From contig NZ_CP147838.1 in assembly GCF_037338445.1 (NCBI RefSeq), forward strand, positions 2,480,001 through 2,544,000: a DNA stretch of 64,000 nucleotides. The letters are read 5' to 3'. The notes below the pieces were generated by a model that saw nothing but the letters and a program-made list of their open reading frames with translations, made no database searches and was not told the origin of the DNA. Source of the DNA: Salinibaculum sp. SYNS191. Lineage in GTDB: Archaea; Halobacteriota; Halobacteria; Halobacteriales; Haloarculaceae. The number at the start of each line of letters is the position of its first letter. The first letter of the stretch is position 1. The position numbers and the translations under genes are program-made. This document shows, in pieces, positions 10,528-20,065 of the stretch.

Positions 10528-10722
10528 ATGGGAATCCTCACGGCAGTCAAGACGTGGACGACCGGCACCGAAGGGACGGAGACGACTGACGGCACTGCGG
10601 ACAGACGCGCCCGCTGTCGCAACTGCGGCCGGTACTACGGGGCCGACGAGTCGCTGTGCCCCCACTGCGGGTCGGGCAACAAGCTTCTGCAGGGGCCGCC
10701 GTCGGGCCAGCGGCCGCGGTAG
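10528..10722 (+). CDS. Small zinc-ribbon protein
   Basis: A 64-aa protein with a disordered acidic first half and a clear zinc ribbon at C30-x2-C33 and C44-x2-C47 (CRNCGRYY and CPHCGSG). Small one-ribbon proteins of this kind are abundant in haloarchaea. Its partner is unknown, and the short tail GPPSGQRPR is basic. A TATA box lies 58 nt upstream at 10461-10470. Confidence 0.8.
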   Translation: MGILTAVKTWTTGTEGTETTDGTADRRARCRNCGRYYGADESLCPHCGSGNKLLQGPPSGQRPR

Positions 10723-10729
10723 TCCCGTC

Positions 10730-11392
10730 TCAGAACGGGCCGCTGTCCACGAGGTTCGCCATCACGGTCCGCTCGGCGCGCCGGAGCAGTTCCGCGGCCG
10801 TCCCCGTCGAACAATCCAGCCGCTCGGCGACGGCAGACAGCGTCGCCTCCCGCGTCGCGCTGTAGTATCCCGTTTCGACGGCCGCCTCGACGGCGTCGAA
10901 CTGCCGCTGCGTGAGTTCGAGGCGGCTGTCCACCCGGCCGGCGAGGTACTCCCCGACCGCGAGCACCTCCACCCCCATCGTCCCGGGAACCGCCTCCACC
11001 GCCGACTGGACGGCGTCGGCGGGGCCGACGGCGGTCACCCCCACCGTCCCGTCGGCCCGGTACGCGACGGGCATCACGAGCAGCAGTCCCGGCTGTGCGA
11101 ACGCCTCGGAGAACTCGCGGTCGTCGGTGGTCAGCGCCTCCCGGACGTAGAGGTAGAACGAGTCGTCGGGACAGGTGTCCAGCGCGTACGCCTCGACGGC
11201 GGCCCGTTCCTCCAGCGCGCTCCGGTAGGGCTCCTCGGGCCCCTCGACGTGGAACAGCAGCGCGTGGGCGTCGTCGTACCGCTCCCGGGCGAGCAGGCGC
11301 GCGGCCGCGTACTCGTCGTGGGCGACGAGAAAGTCGTGCATCGGGTTCCGCTCCGTGGGGGGCTGGTCGATTTCGACTTCCAGGTAGCGCAT
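10730..11392 (-). CDS. Bacterioopsin-activator (Bat) type HTH regulator
   Basis: A 220-aa transcription regulator with an N-terminal alpha/beta sensor-like region (MRYLEVEIDQPP to about residue 150) and a C-terminal HTH_10 domain. The HTH shows the family hallmark: LTQRQFDAVEAAVETGYY, then AERLDCSTGTAAELLRRAERTVM. It would act as a DNA-binding regulator whose target cannot be read here. The ATG at 11392 starts the conserved region; longer versions add arginine-rich shadow sequence. It is divergent from gpmI, 88 bp away. Confidence 0.88.
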   Translation of the reverse strand: MRYLEVEIDQPPTERNPMHDFLVAHDEYAAARLLARERYDDAHALLFHVEGPEEPYRSALEERAAVEAYALDTCPDDSFYLYVREALTTDDREFSEAFAQPGLLLVMPVAYRADGTVGVTAVGPADAVQSAVEAVPGTMGVEVLAVGEYLAGRVDSRLELTQRQFDAVEAAVETGYYSATREATLSAVAERLDCSTGTAAELLRRAERTVMANLVDSGPF

Positions 11393-11480
11393 CCTCTCGT
11401 CCGTCCACAGCGGGCCGGGACACATAACGGTCGGCCCCCTGGACCGAAAGTGTCTCGGGCCGCGCTCGCCACGCACTGGT

Positions 11481-13091
11481 ATGGACGTAGGGCTCGTCAT
11501 CCTCGACGGCTGGGGGCTGAACCCCGACGCGGACGCCCGTGACGCCGTCGCCGCCGCCGACACACCCACCTTCGACCGCCTCCGCGAGACCGGCGCGTTC
11601 GGCACGCTGGAGACGCACGGCCGCCGCGTCGGCCTCCCGGAGGGACAGATGGGCAACAGCGAAGTCGGCCACCTCAACATCGGGGCCGGCCGCGTCGTCA
11701 CGCAGGAGTCGGCGCGCGTCAGCGACGCCATCGCCCGGTGGAAACACGAAGCACCTGCAGATGTCGACTCCGGCGACCCGCCGATAGACGAGAACGAGGC
11801 CATCCAGTCGGCGCTCGACTACGCCGCCGACAACGACGGCCGCCTCCACCTCCTCGGCCTCGTCTCCGACGGCGGGGTCCACTCCTACCAGGACCACCTC
11901 CACGCGCTCGTCGACCTGGCCGCCGAGCAGGGCGTCGAGGCGGTCACCCACGCCTTCACCGACGGCCGCGACACCGCGCCGAAAGGCGGCGCTGGCTACC
12001 TGGGGGAACTGGCGGCCCACGCCGCCGAGCGCGGCACCGGGGACGTGGCGACGGTCACCGGGCGGTACTACGCGATGGACCGCGACCAGAACTGGGACCG
12101 GACCCGCCGCGCCTACGACGCCATCGTGAACCGGGAGGCCGACCACACCGCCGCCTCCGCCGTCGAAGCGGCCGAGCAGTCCTACGAGCGCGGCGACACC
12201 GACGAGTTCGTCGAGCCGACGCTGGTCGAGGGGGCGCCGGCGATGGCGGACGGCGATGCCGCGATTTTCGTGAACTTCCGGTCGGACCGCGCCCGGCAGT
12301 TGACCCGACTGCTCGCCGACATCCGTCCCGACGACTGGGCGTTCGAGACCCATCCCCCGGACGTGCGCCTGGTGACGATGACCGAGTACGACGCCACCTT
12401 CGACGTGCCCGTCGCCTTCCCGCCGCGACAGCCGACGAACACGCTGGGGGAGGTGCTGTCCGACGCCGGCAGGACGCAACTGCGCATCGCGGAGACCGAG
12501 AAGTACGCCCACGTCACCTACTTCTTAAACGGCGGCCGCGAGGTGGAGTTCGACGGCGAAATCCGCGAAATCGTCGAGAGCCCGGACGTGCCGACCTACG
12601 ACCTGCAACCGGAGATGAGCGCGCCCGAGGTGACCGATACGGCAATCGAGGTCGTCGAGACCGAGGACCCCGACGCGTTGGTGCTCAACTACGCCAACCC
12701 CGACATGGTCGGCCACACCGGCGACTTCGACGCCGCCGTCGCCGCCGTCGAGGCCGTCGACGAGCAACTCGGTCGGCTGGTCGAGGCGCTGGAGGCGGCC
12801 GGCGCGCACGTGCTGGTCACCGCCGACCACGGCAACGCCGACGACATGGGTACCGAGGAGGAACCCCACACCGCCCACACGACGAACCCGGTGCCGTTCG
12901 TCTACCTCTCTCCCGACGGGGAGTCACGACGTGACTCCGAACGCGCGAGCGGTGGAGCCGCGAGCGACGGTAGCGACGGCGGCCGGGAGGTCCGCGCAGG
13001 CGGGACGCTCGCGGACGTCGCGCCGACGATGCTGGCGCTGGCGGGCATCGAGCAACCGCCGGAGATGACCGGCGAGTCACTCCTCCAGTAG
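11481..13091 (+). CDS. gpmI: 2,3-bisphosphoglycerate-independent phosphoglycerate mutase
   Basis: A 536-aa enzyme interconverting 3- and 2-phosphoglycerate in glycolysis and gluconeogenesis. The start MDVGLVILDGWG carries the first metal Asp (D9). The catalytic nucleophile is S60 in the MGNSEVGHLNIGAGR motif. FTDGRDTAPK, GRYYAMDRD and VTADHGNADDM supply the other metal and substrate residues. Near the C-terminus, about residues 478-505 form a Ser/Gly/Arg insert (GESRRDSERASGGAASDGSD) that interrupts the normally short turn before GGTLADVAPTMLALAGI. At the DNA level it contains a perfect 19-nt palindrome. The next gene, truA, starts on the base after its stop. Confidence 0.96.
   Translation: MDVGLVILDGWGLNPDADARDAVAAADTPTFDRLRETGAFGTLETHGRRVGLPEGQMGNSEVGHLNIGAGRVVTQESARVSDAIARWKHEAPADVDSGDPPIDENEAIQSALDYAADNDGRLHLLGLVSDGGVHSYQDHLHALVDLAAEQGVEAVTHAFTDGRDTAPKGGAGYLGELAAHAAERGTGDVATVTGRYYAMDRDQNWDRTRRAYDAIVNREADHTAASAVEAAEQSYERGDTDEFVEPTLVEGAPAMADGDAAIFVNFRSDRARQLTRLLADIRPDDWAFETHPPDVRLVTMTEYDATFDVPVAFPPRQPTNTLGEVLSDAGRTQLRIAETEKYAHVTYFLNGGREVEFDGEIREIVESPDVPTYDLQPEMSAPEVTDTAIEVVETEDPDALVLNYANPDMVGHTGDFDAAVAAVEAVDEQLGRLVEALEAAGAHVLVTADHGNADDMGTEEEPHTAHTTNPVPFVYLSPDGESRRDSERASGGAASDGSDGGREVRAGGTLADVAPTMLALAGIEQPPEMTGESLLQ
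12920..12938. repeat. Perfect 19-nt palindrome inside gpmI
   Basis: Arms of 9 nt around a single A (GGAGTCACG A CGTGACTCC). It lies in the in-frame low-complexity insert of gpmI. Confidence 0.9.
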
Positions 13092-13898
13092 ATGCGCGCC
13101 TACCGCGTCGCCTACGACGGCCGGCCGTTCCACGGCTTCCAGCGCCAGCCGGACGTCCACACCGTCGAGGACGCACTTCTCGACGCGCTGCGTGACCTCG
13201 ACGTCCTGGCCGGCGACGCCGACGCGCCGGCGGGCTACGCCGCCGCGGGTCGCACCGACGCCGGCGTCTCTGCCGTCGCGCAAACGGTGGCCTTCGAGGC
13301 TCCCGAGTGGCTCACGCCGGCGGCGTTCAACAGCGAACTCCCGGCGGACGTGCGGGCCTGGGCCAGCGCCGACGCGCCGGGCGACTTCCACGCGACTCAC
13401 GACGCCGTCGCGCGCGTGTACACCTACCACCTCCACGCACCGGAGGCGGACGCCGAGCGCGCCCGCGACGCGCTTGTCCGGCTCTCGGGCGAACACGACT
13501 TCCACAACCTGACGCCCGACGACGCGGGCACGGTCAGGGACCTCGACGGAGCGGTCGAGCGCGACGGCCCCTTCCTCGTCGTTCGCCTCCGGGCGGGCGG
13601 CTTCGCCCGCCAGCTGGTCCGCCGGGTCGTCGCAGTGGTCGCGGAGGTCGCCCGCGGCCAGGCCGGAACGGACCGCATCGACGCCGTGCTCGGCGACGAC
13701 CCACTGGCGGGGCCGGAGGGGGTCGCCCCCGCGCCGGCGCACCCGCTCGTGCTGACCGACGTGACCTATCCCGGCCTGGACTTCGCGGTCGACGACGCGG
13801 CGCTCGCGAGCGCCCGCGAGGTGTTCGAGACGCGGCGTGTCGAGCACGCGACGATGGCCCGCGTAACCGGCGTGCTGGCCGACTGTGGACCGCCGTAG
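13092..13898 (+). CDS. truA: tRNA pseudouridine synthase TruA
   Basis: A 268-aa enzyme that isomerises uridines 38-40 of the tRNA anticodon arm. The catalytic Asp is D56 in AAGRTDAGVSA. The N-terminal YDGRPFHGFQRQP and the RARVYTYHL-like ARVYTYHLHA strand are family hallmarks, as is GGFARQLVRRVV near the C-terminus. Length matches archaeal TruA. It starts directly after the gpmI stop with no spacer, so the two are co-transcribed and possibly translationally coupled. The pairing with glycolysis looks positional rather than functional. Confidence 0.95.
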   Translation: MRAYRVAYDGRPFHGFQRQPDVHTVEDALLDALRDLDVLAGDADAPAGYAAAGRTDAGVSAVAQTVAFEAPEWLTPAAFNSELPADVRAWASADAPGDFHATHDAVARVYTYHLHAPEADAERARDALVRLSGEHDFHNLTPDDAGTVRDLDGAVERDGPFLVVRLRAGGFARQLVRRVVAVVAEVARGQAGTDRIDAVLGDDPLAGPEGVAPAPAHPLVLTDVTYPGLDFAVDDAALASAREVFETRRVEHATMARVTGVLADCGPP

Positions 13899-13981
13899 GT
13901 GTCAGCAGAACGGACGGTAGCGGGCCCAGCGGGCGCGTTCGACTGGAAACGGTTTTGCGGCTGGGGGCAAATGCTCCGGCA

Positions 13982-16684
13982 ATGGCCGAGTCGATACGGG
14001 TCCTGCACGTCGAGGCGGACGGCGACGCCGCGACCCGGACGGCGCGAGCGCTCCAGGAGGTGTACGACCGCTTTTCGGTCGTCACTAGAGAGAGCGCGCG
14101 GGCCGGGCTGGCGTACCTCGACGAGCACCCGGTCGACTGCATCCTCAGCGGCTACCACCTCCCGGACAGGGACGGGCTGGCGTTTCTCGACGCCGTCCGC
14201 GAGGTCCGGCCGGACCTCCCGTTCGTGCTGTTCACCGACGACGGGTCGGAGGCGGTCGCCAGCGACGCCATCTCCGCGGGCGCGACGGAGTACTTCTCGC
14301 GGGACGGCAGCGCCGAGCAGTACGACCTGCTCGCGAACCGCATCGTCACCGTCGTCGAGAGCTACCGCGCCATCGAGCGGACGGCCCGGCTCGAACGCAT
14401 CCGGACGCTCGTCCGCGACGTCAACCAGGCGCTCGTGCGCGCGACCACGCGGGACGAAATCGAGTCCCGCGTCTGTGACATCCTGGCCGGGGCCGACCCC
14501 TACCAGTTCGTCTGGATCGGCGAGGTCGACCCGGAGACCGAGCGGCTGGAGCCCACGACGTGGGCGGGTAGCGAGCGCGGCTACCTCGACGACGTGACCG
14601 TGACGACCGACGACGGTCCGACGGGCTGGGGACCGGCAGGGTCGGCGCTTCGGGAGTGCGACGTCGCCATCACGCAGAACATCCAGGAGGACCCGGCGTT
14701 CGAGCCGTGGCGCGAGGCGGCCCTCGAACGGGGCTATCAGTCGGTGGCCGCGGTCCCGCTGGTCTACCAGGACACCCGCTACGGCGTCCTGAACGTCTAC
14801 GCCGCACGCCCCCACGCCTTCGACGACGACGAGCGTGCGCTGCTGGCCGAGGTCGGCGACGACATCGCGCACGCCTTCCACGCGGTCGAGGTCCGCGACC
14901 AGCTCGCCCACGAGCGCGAGCGGTTCCGCCGGCTCGTCGACGAGGTCGAGGAGTACGCCATCTTCCGGCTCGACACCGACGGCACCGTCGTTAGCTGGAA
15001 CGAGGGCGCCCGCCGGCTGGGGGGGTACACGAGCGACGAGATACTCGGCGAGCACGTCTCGACGTTCTACCCGCCGGATGCCGAACCCGACGCCGCGACG
15101 ACGCTGGCGGTCGCCGCCGAGGAGGGCAGCTGCGAGAAGGAGGGTTGGCGCGTCCGCAAGGACGGCTCGCGGTTCTGGGGCGCGGTGACGGTCACCGCGC
15201 TCCACGACGACGGGACGCTGCGCGGGTTCACGGTGATAACGCGGGACATGACAGAGCAGCGCGACCGCGAACGCGTCCTGCGCCGGTTCGAGCGGGCGGT
15301 CGAGTCGGCCGGACAGGGCGTCTACATCACCGACGCCGACGGCGAAATCGAGTACGTCAATCCCGCCTTCGAGGAGATTACGGGCTACAGCCGCGAGGAG
15401 GCAGTGGGGAAGACGCCGCGAATCCTCAAGTCCGGCGAGATGCCCGAGGAGTACTACGAACAGCTGTGGGCGACGCTGCTCGACGGCGAGCCCTGGGAGG
15501 CGGAGATAACCGACCGGCGCGCGGACGGCGAACTCTACTACGCGCACCAGACCATCGCCCCGATTCTCGACGACGAGGGCGAGCCACAGGAGTTCGTCGC
15601 CATCCAGACGGACGTCACCGAGCGCAAGGAGCGCGAGGAGGACCTCCGGGTGATGACGCGGGCCATCACCGAAGCCCCGATCGGCTTCGTCATCACCGAC
15701 CCGGACCGGGAGGACAACCCGATCGTCCACGCCAACGACCGGTTCCAGGAACTGACCGGCTACGACGAGTCGGAGATCGTCGGGCGCAACTGCCGGTTCC
15801 TCCAGGGGGAGGGGACGGACGCCGAGGCCGTCGCGGCGATGCGCGAGGCGGTCGACCGGGAGGAGCCGGTGTCTGTCACCCTCCGGAACTACCGGAAGGA
15901 CGGCTCCGAGTTCTGGAACCGGGTCACCATCGCGCCGGTCACCGACGAGACGGGGTCGGTCACCAACTACGTCGGCTTCCAGCAGGACGTCACCGAGCGC
16001 AGGGAGCGCGAACAGCAGTTGCAGGTCCTCGACAGGGTGTTGCGGCACAACCTCAACAACGACCTGAACGTCATCCGGGGGCGGGCGGAGACCATCGAGT
16101 CAGCGGCCCCGCCCGAGATCGCCGACGAGGCGACACACATCGTCGCGAAGACGTCGGAACTCTCGGCGCTCGTCGACAAGGAGCGAGCGATTACGAAAGT
16201 CCTCTCGGAGAACTTCCAGCGGCGGCCACTCGACGTCTCGGCCCTCGTCGAGGGGACGGCAACCTCGACGTCGACGGACTACCCCGACGCGGCAGTCGAC
16301 GTCGACGTTCCCGACGGGGTCACCGCGCTGGCGACCAGCCAGTTCAGCCGGGCCCTCGACGAACTCGTCGAGAACGCCATCGTCCACAACGACGCGGACC
16401 GCCCGGAGGTGTCGGTCTCGGTTACCCGGGACGGCGACACCGTCGCCATCGACGTCGCGGACAACGGTCCGGGCATCCCCGAGATGGAACGGAACGTGCT
16501 GCTCGGCGAGGAGGAACTCGAACCGCTGTACCACGGGAGCGGGCTGGGGCTGTGGCTCGTCTACTGGATCATCCGCCAGTCCGGCGGCACGCTCTCGTTC
16601 ACCGACGGCGACCCGACGGGGAGCGTCGTGACCATCGAACTCCAGGCCGCTCCCGGCGTCGACGCCGACGGGACGACCGAGTAG
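13982..16684 (+). CDS. Multi-PAS histidine kinase with degenerate receiver domain
   Basis: A 900-aa soluble sensor kinase. Domain order: receiver-like domain (about 1-125), GAF (about 140-300), three PAS domains (about 315-425, 430-545, 550-680), then a kinase core. The H-box is VLRHNLNNDLN, the N-box ELVENAIVHND, G1 VADNGPGIP and G2 GSGLGLWLVYW. The receiver has Gly57 where the phospho-acceptor Asp should be (CILSGYHLPDRDG), and Arg where the conserved Lys is expected (EYFSRDGSAEQY). It therefore cannot be phosphorylated in the normal way. No membrane segment and no adjacent response regulator. The ligand is unknown; GAF/PAS domains suggest redox, gas or light sensing. Confidence 0.93.
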   Translation: MAESIRVLHVEADGDAATRTARALQEVYDRFSVVTRESARAGLAYLDEHPVDCILSGYHLPDRDGLAFLDAVREVRPDLPFVLFTDDGSEAVASDAISAGATEYFSRDGSAEQYDLLANRIVTVVESYRAIERTARLERIRTLVRDVNQALVRATTRDEIESRVCDILAGADPYQFVWIGEVDPETERLEPTTWAGSERGYLDDVTVTTDDGPTGWGPAGSALRECDVAITQNIQEDPAFEPWREAALERGYQSVAAVPLVYQDTRYGVLNVYAARPHAFDDDERALLAEVGDDIAHAFHAVEVRDQLAHERERFRRLVDEVEEYAIFRLDTDGTVVSWNEGARRLGGYTSDEILGEHVSTFYPPDAEPDAATTLAVAAEEGSCEKEGWRVRKDGSRFWGAVTVTALHDDGTLRGFTVITRDMTEQRDRERVLRRFERAVESAGQGVYITDADGEIEYVNPAFEEITGYSREEAVGKTPRILKSGEMPEEYYEQLWATLLDGEPWEAEITDRRADGELYYAHQTIAPILDDEGEPQEFVAIQTDVTERKEREEDLRVMTRAITEAPIGFVITDPDREDNPIVHANDRFQELTGYDESEIVGRNCRFLQGEGTDAEAVAAMREAVDREEPVSVTLRNYRKDGSEFWNRVTIAPVTDETGSVTNYVGFQQDVTERREREQQLQVLDRVLRHNLNNDLNVIRGRAETIESAAPPEIADEATHIVAKTSELSALVDKERAITKVLSENFQRRPLDVSALVEGTATSTSTDYPDAAVDVDVPDGVTALATSQFSRALDELVENAIVHNDADRPEVSVSVTRDGDTVAIDVADNGPGIPEMERNVLLGEEELEPLYHGSGLGLWLVYWIIRQSGGTLSFTDGDPTGSVVTIELQAAPGVDADGTTE

Positions 16685-16721
16685 CGCCGTCTCACTCCCG
16701 GGCGCTCGTCCCCGGCGCTCG

Positions 16722-18053
16722 TCACTCCCAGTCGCTCGGCCAGACCCCCGCCGCGCGCATGCCCGGTTCGGCACCGGCGGCGTCCAGGTGCTCCCGGACC
16801 GTCGCCGTGTCGACGGCCACCTCCTGCTCGGTCAGCGCCCGCACGAGCAGCGTCGCGAGCATCGCGTGCTCGCGGACGTTCCGGCGGTCGACCTTCTCGC
16901 GGGTGTCGGCGCGGGTGTGGGTCCACCCGCGGGTCCAGTGCCCGTCGTCGTCGGCCGGGGCGCTGTGCAACTGCACCGCGGGGACGCCCCGGCGCAGGAA
17001 CGGCCAGTGGTCGCTGTAGGCGTGGGGACGCTGCCGGATGCCGACCGGCTGGTCGGCGGCCGCGGCGACGGACTCCACGACGTGCCGGACGCTGCCGGAG
17101 GCATGGGTGAACGCCTGGAGGTCCCGGAACCGGCCCGCGCCGTCGACGTTGACGACGGCCCGCAGGCGGTCGGTGTCGATTCGCTCGGCCAGCGCCTCGC
17201 TGCCCAGGAGCCCGACTTCCTCACACCCCGTCGCCGCTACCTCGACGCGACACTCCAGGTCGAGGCGTGCGAGCGCGCGGACCGCCCCCACCAGAACGCC
17301 CACGCCACAGCCGTTGTCCAGCGCCCCCTCGCCCACGTCGTGGGCGTCGTAGTGCGCGAGGACGAGCACCGCGTCGTCGGTCTCGGGGCCCAGCGCCGCA
17401 CGGACGTTCTGGCTCTCCGCGCGGTCGGTCGTCGCCTCGACCCGGACGTGTGCCGTCGCGCCCTCGTCGGCGTACTCGCGGAGCCACGCACCGGTCTCGG
17501 CGGAGACGCCGACGCCCGGGATGGCCGCCTCGTCGCCGAAGCGCAGCGCCCCCGTCGGCGGGAGTTGCCCGGGCCGGTCGTTGACGAAGAGGAAGGCGGC
17601 GGCCCCGGCCTCGGCGGCGTGGCCGACCTTCTCCATCCGGTGGACCCGGCGGTCGGCGTCTTGCGGCGTCTCGACGTTGGCGACGACGACGGCTCCCTCG
17701 ACGTCGCGCTCGGCGACGGTCGACGGGAGGCCGTGTCCCACGTCGACCAGCGGTCCCGAGACGTCGCCGGACGGGGAGTACGGCAGCGCCAGGGCCTCGA
17801 AGGTGCGCTCGCCACGGTCGGTCGAGACAGTCAGCGTCGTCGACCCGCGCGTCCACCGCAGCAACTCGAAGGAGTCCTGTCGTACGTCGGCGAGACCGGC
17901 AGTCTCGAAGGCGTCTGCCACGCGGTCGGCGGCGACGGCCTCCCCGGGGTGGCCGCCGAAGCGGTCGTCGAGTTCCGCCAGGCTACTCAGCAGGTCCCAC
18001 GGGGCCTCGTCGTGCCAGACGCGCCCCAGGACACGCTCGACGGATTCGTCCAT
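16722..18053 (-). CDS. M28-family zinc aminopeptidase
   Basis: A 443-aa M28 metallopeptidase. Zinc and catalytic motifs appear in order: HYDAHDVGEGALDNGCGVGV (His, Asp), TGCEEVGLLGS (catalytic/metal Glu pair), VNVDGAG (Asp) and YSDHWPFLRRGVPAVQLHS (His). A PA-like insert (about residues 110-210, with VDVGHGLPSTVAERDVEGA) precedes the catalytic domain, as in many M28 members. There is no signal peptide, so it is probably cytoplasmic. The start at 18053 begins a homologous helix (MDESVERVLGRVWHDEAPW). It is divergent from pepF, 122 bp away, so two peptide-degrading enzymes share one promoter region. Confidence 0.9.
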   Translation of the reverse strand: MDESVERVLGRVWHDEAPWDLLSSLAELDDRFGGHPGEAVAADRVADAFETAGLADVRQDSFELLRWTRGSTTLTVSTDRGERTFEALALPYSPSGDVSGPLVDVGHGLPSTVAERDVEGAVVVANVETPQDADRRVHRMEKVGHAAEAGAAAFLFVNDRPGQLPPTGALRFGDEAAIPGVGVSAETGAWLREYADEGATAHVRVEATTDRAESQNVRAALGPETDDAVLVLAHYDAHDVGEGALDNGCGVGVLVGAVRALARLDLECRVEVAATGCEEVGLLGSEALAERIDTDRLRAVVNVDGAGRFRDLQAFTHASGSVRHVVESVAAAADQPVGIRQRPHAYSDHWPFLRRGVPAVQLHSAPADDDGHWTRGWTHTRADTREKVDRRNVREHAMLATLLVRALTEQEVAVDTATVREHLDAAGAEPGMRAAGVWPSDWE

Positions 18054-18140
18054 GTATCGTCTACCAGCGGCGGCGGCAAAACGGTACTGCCGACCGGCTC
18101 CCGGCGTGGGTGCGCGTCCCCTATCGTGACCGCCAGCAAG

Positions 18141-18150
18141 CAAGTCTTTA
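18141..18150 (+). promoter_or_regulatory. TATA-like element of pepF
   Basis: CAAGTCTTTA lies about 26 nt before the ATG at 18176, supporting that start and a leaderless transcript. Confidence 0.5.
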
Positions 18151-18175
18151 GCCGGGCCGGTCCCTACTCGACCGC

Positions 18176-19966
18176 ATGAGTAGCGTTCCCGAACGAGAGG
18201 ACATCGCAGACGAGTACAAGTGGGAGCTGGATTCGCTCTTTGCCAGCGACGAGGACTGGACCGAGGCCTTCGAGGCGGCGCGGGACCGGCTCGACGACCT
18301 CCGTGCCTACGAGGGCAGGACTGTCGAGAGCGCCGCGACTCTGCGGGAGGCTCTGGAGACCTACGAGACAGTGATGCGACAGGTCTCGGACGTCGCCGCC
18401 TACGCCCGCATGCGCAAGGACGAGGACACCCGGGACGACGACGCGCAGGCGATGGCGACCCGCGCGCAGGCGCTGTCCTCCGAGGCCGCGAGCGCATCCT
18501 CCTTCATCGAACCCGAACTGCAGGAACTCGACCGCGACGAGTTCGAGTCGATGGCCGCGGAGGAGCCAGCCCTCGCCGAGTACGACCACTTCATCGACGA
18601 CGTGTTGCGGATGAAACCCCACACCCGCTCGGCGGAGGTGGAGGAACTGCTGGCCGACCTCGGCGAGATTACGGGTGCCTCGGGCGAGATCTACAACATG
18701 CTGACCAACGCCGACATGGAGTTCCCGGCCGTCGAGGACCCCGACGGCGAGGCCCAGCCGGTCACGCTCAACAACTTCACGACGCTGCAGAAACACCCCG
18801 ACCGTGACTTTCGCCGGCGCGTCTACGAGACGTTCTACGACGAGTGGGCAGACGTGCGCAACGCTGTCGGCACCGCCTACCGCAAGAGCGTCAAGACCGA
18901 CGAGAAACTGGCCGCCGCGCGCAACTACGACACCGCCCGCGAGGCGTCGCTGCACGGCCCGAACATCCCGCCGGAGGTGTACGACACGCTCGTGGACACG
19001 GTGCGGGACAACCTCGACAAACTCCACCGCCACGCCGACCTCAAACGGGAGTCCGTCGGTGCCGACGACCTGCAGATGTGGGACCTCTACGTCCCGCTCG
19101 TCACCGAGGAGAGCCCGGACCTGCCCTACGAGGAGGCCTGCGAGTACGTCGTCGACGCCGTCGCGCCGCTGGGCGAGGAGTACCAGTCCCGGCTGGCCGA
19201 GGGACTGGAGTCCCGGTGGGTCGACGTCTACGAGACCAAGGGCAAGCAGTCGGGCGCGTACTCCGGCGGGACCTACGACTCCCAGCCGTACATCCTGATG
19301 AACTACCAGGACGACGTGGAGTCGATGTACACGCTGGCCCACGAACTCGGCCACTCGATGCACTCGGAACTGGCGAGCGAGGAACAGCCCTACGTCTACG
19401 CGGACTACGAGATATTCATCGCCGAAATCGCCAGCACCGTCAACGAGACGCTGCTGACCCACCACCTGCTGGAGACTGTCGAGGACGAGCAACTCCGCCG
19501 GCACGTCCTCAACGAGTACCTCGAACGGTTCCGGTCGACGCTCTATCGCCAGACGATGTTCGCGGAGTTCGAGCACCGCGCCCACGAACTCAGCGAGGCC
19601 GGCGAACCGCTGACGCCGGACCGGCTGAACGACCTCTACGCCGAGTTGAAGGGGGACTACTACGCGCCCGCCGAACTCGACGAGCGCATCGCCCGCGAGT
19701 GGATGCGCATCCCGCACTTCTACCGGGCATTCTACGTCTTCCAGTACTCGACCGGCATCTCCGCGGCTGTTGCCCTCGTGGAAAACATCCTCAATGAAGG
19801 TGAGCCGGCCGCCGAGCGCTATCTCGACTTCCTCCGCAAGGGCTCGCGGGAGTACCCGCTCGACCTGCTGGAGACGGCCGGCGTCGACATGACCGACCCC
19901 GACGCCGTCGCTTCGGCCCTGTCGGTCTACGGTGAGTACCTGGACGAGTTCGCCAGCCTGTCCTGA
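18176..19966 (+). CDS. pepF: Oligoendopeptidase F
   Basis: A 596-aa M3B zinc metallopeptidase that cleaves short peptides in the cytoplasm. The HEXXH motif is in TLAHELGHSMHSEL (near residue 388), and the third zinc ligand lies in the following helix (FIAEIASTVNETLL, Glu). The N-terminal helical domain (KWELDSLFASDEDWTEAF) and the C-terminal FYVFQYSTGISAAVAL segment are typical of PepF, and the length matches the usual 590-610. It likely works downstream of the proteasome whose ATPase gene follows 99 bp later on the same strand; that link is positional only. Confidence 0.95.
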   Translation: MSSVPEREDIADEYKWELDSLFASDEDWTEAFEAARDRLDDLRAYEGRTVESAATLREALETYETVMRQVSDVAAYARMRKDEDTRDDDAQAMATRAQALSSEAASASSFIEPELQELDRDEFESMAAEEPALAEYDHFIDDVLRMKPHTRSAEVEELLADLGEITGASGEIYNMLTNADMEFPAVEDPDGEAQPVTLNNFTTLQKHPDRDFRRRVYETFYDEWADVRNAVGTAYRKSVKTDEKLAAARNYDTAREASLHGPNIPPEVYDTLVDTVRDNLDKLHRHADLKRESVGADDLQMWDLYVPLVTEESPDLPYEEACEYVVDAVAPLGEEYQSRLAEGLESRWVDVYETKGKQSGAYSGGTYDSQPYILMNYQDDVESMYTLAHELGHSMHSELASEEQPYVYADYEIFIAEIASTVNETLLTHHLLETVEDEQLRRHVLNEYLERFRSTLYRQTMFAEFEHRAHELSEAGEPLTPDRLNDLYAELKGDYYAPAELDERIAREWMRIPHFYRAFYVFQYSTGISAAVALVENILNEGEPAAERYLDFLRKGSREYPLDLLETAGVDMTDPDAVASALSVYGEYLDEFASLS

Positions 19967-20065
19967 GTGGGGGCGGACCCGACACTTCTGACCCTCGTCA
20001 GGCGACGCAACCGGGTCCGCTGCCGAAGAACCTATGTCGTGCGACCGTAAACATTCACCAATCAG

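Noticed and set aside
13307..13981. Upstream extension of the PAS kinase through truA
   Set aside because: The extra 225 residues are a frame-shifted reading of truA and are Arg/Gly/Pro-rich. The kinase begins at the Met at 13982.
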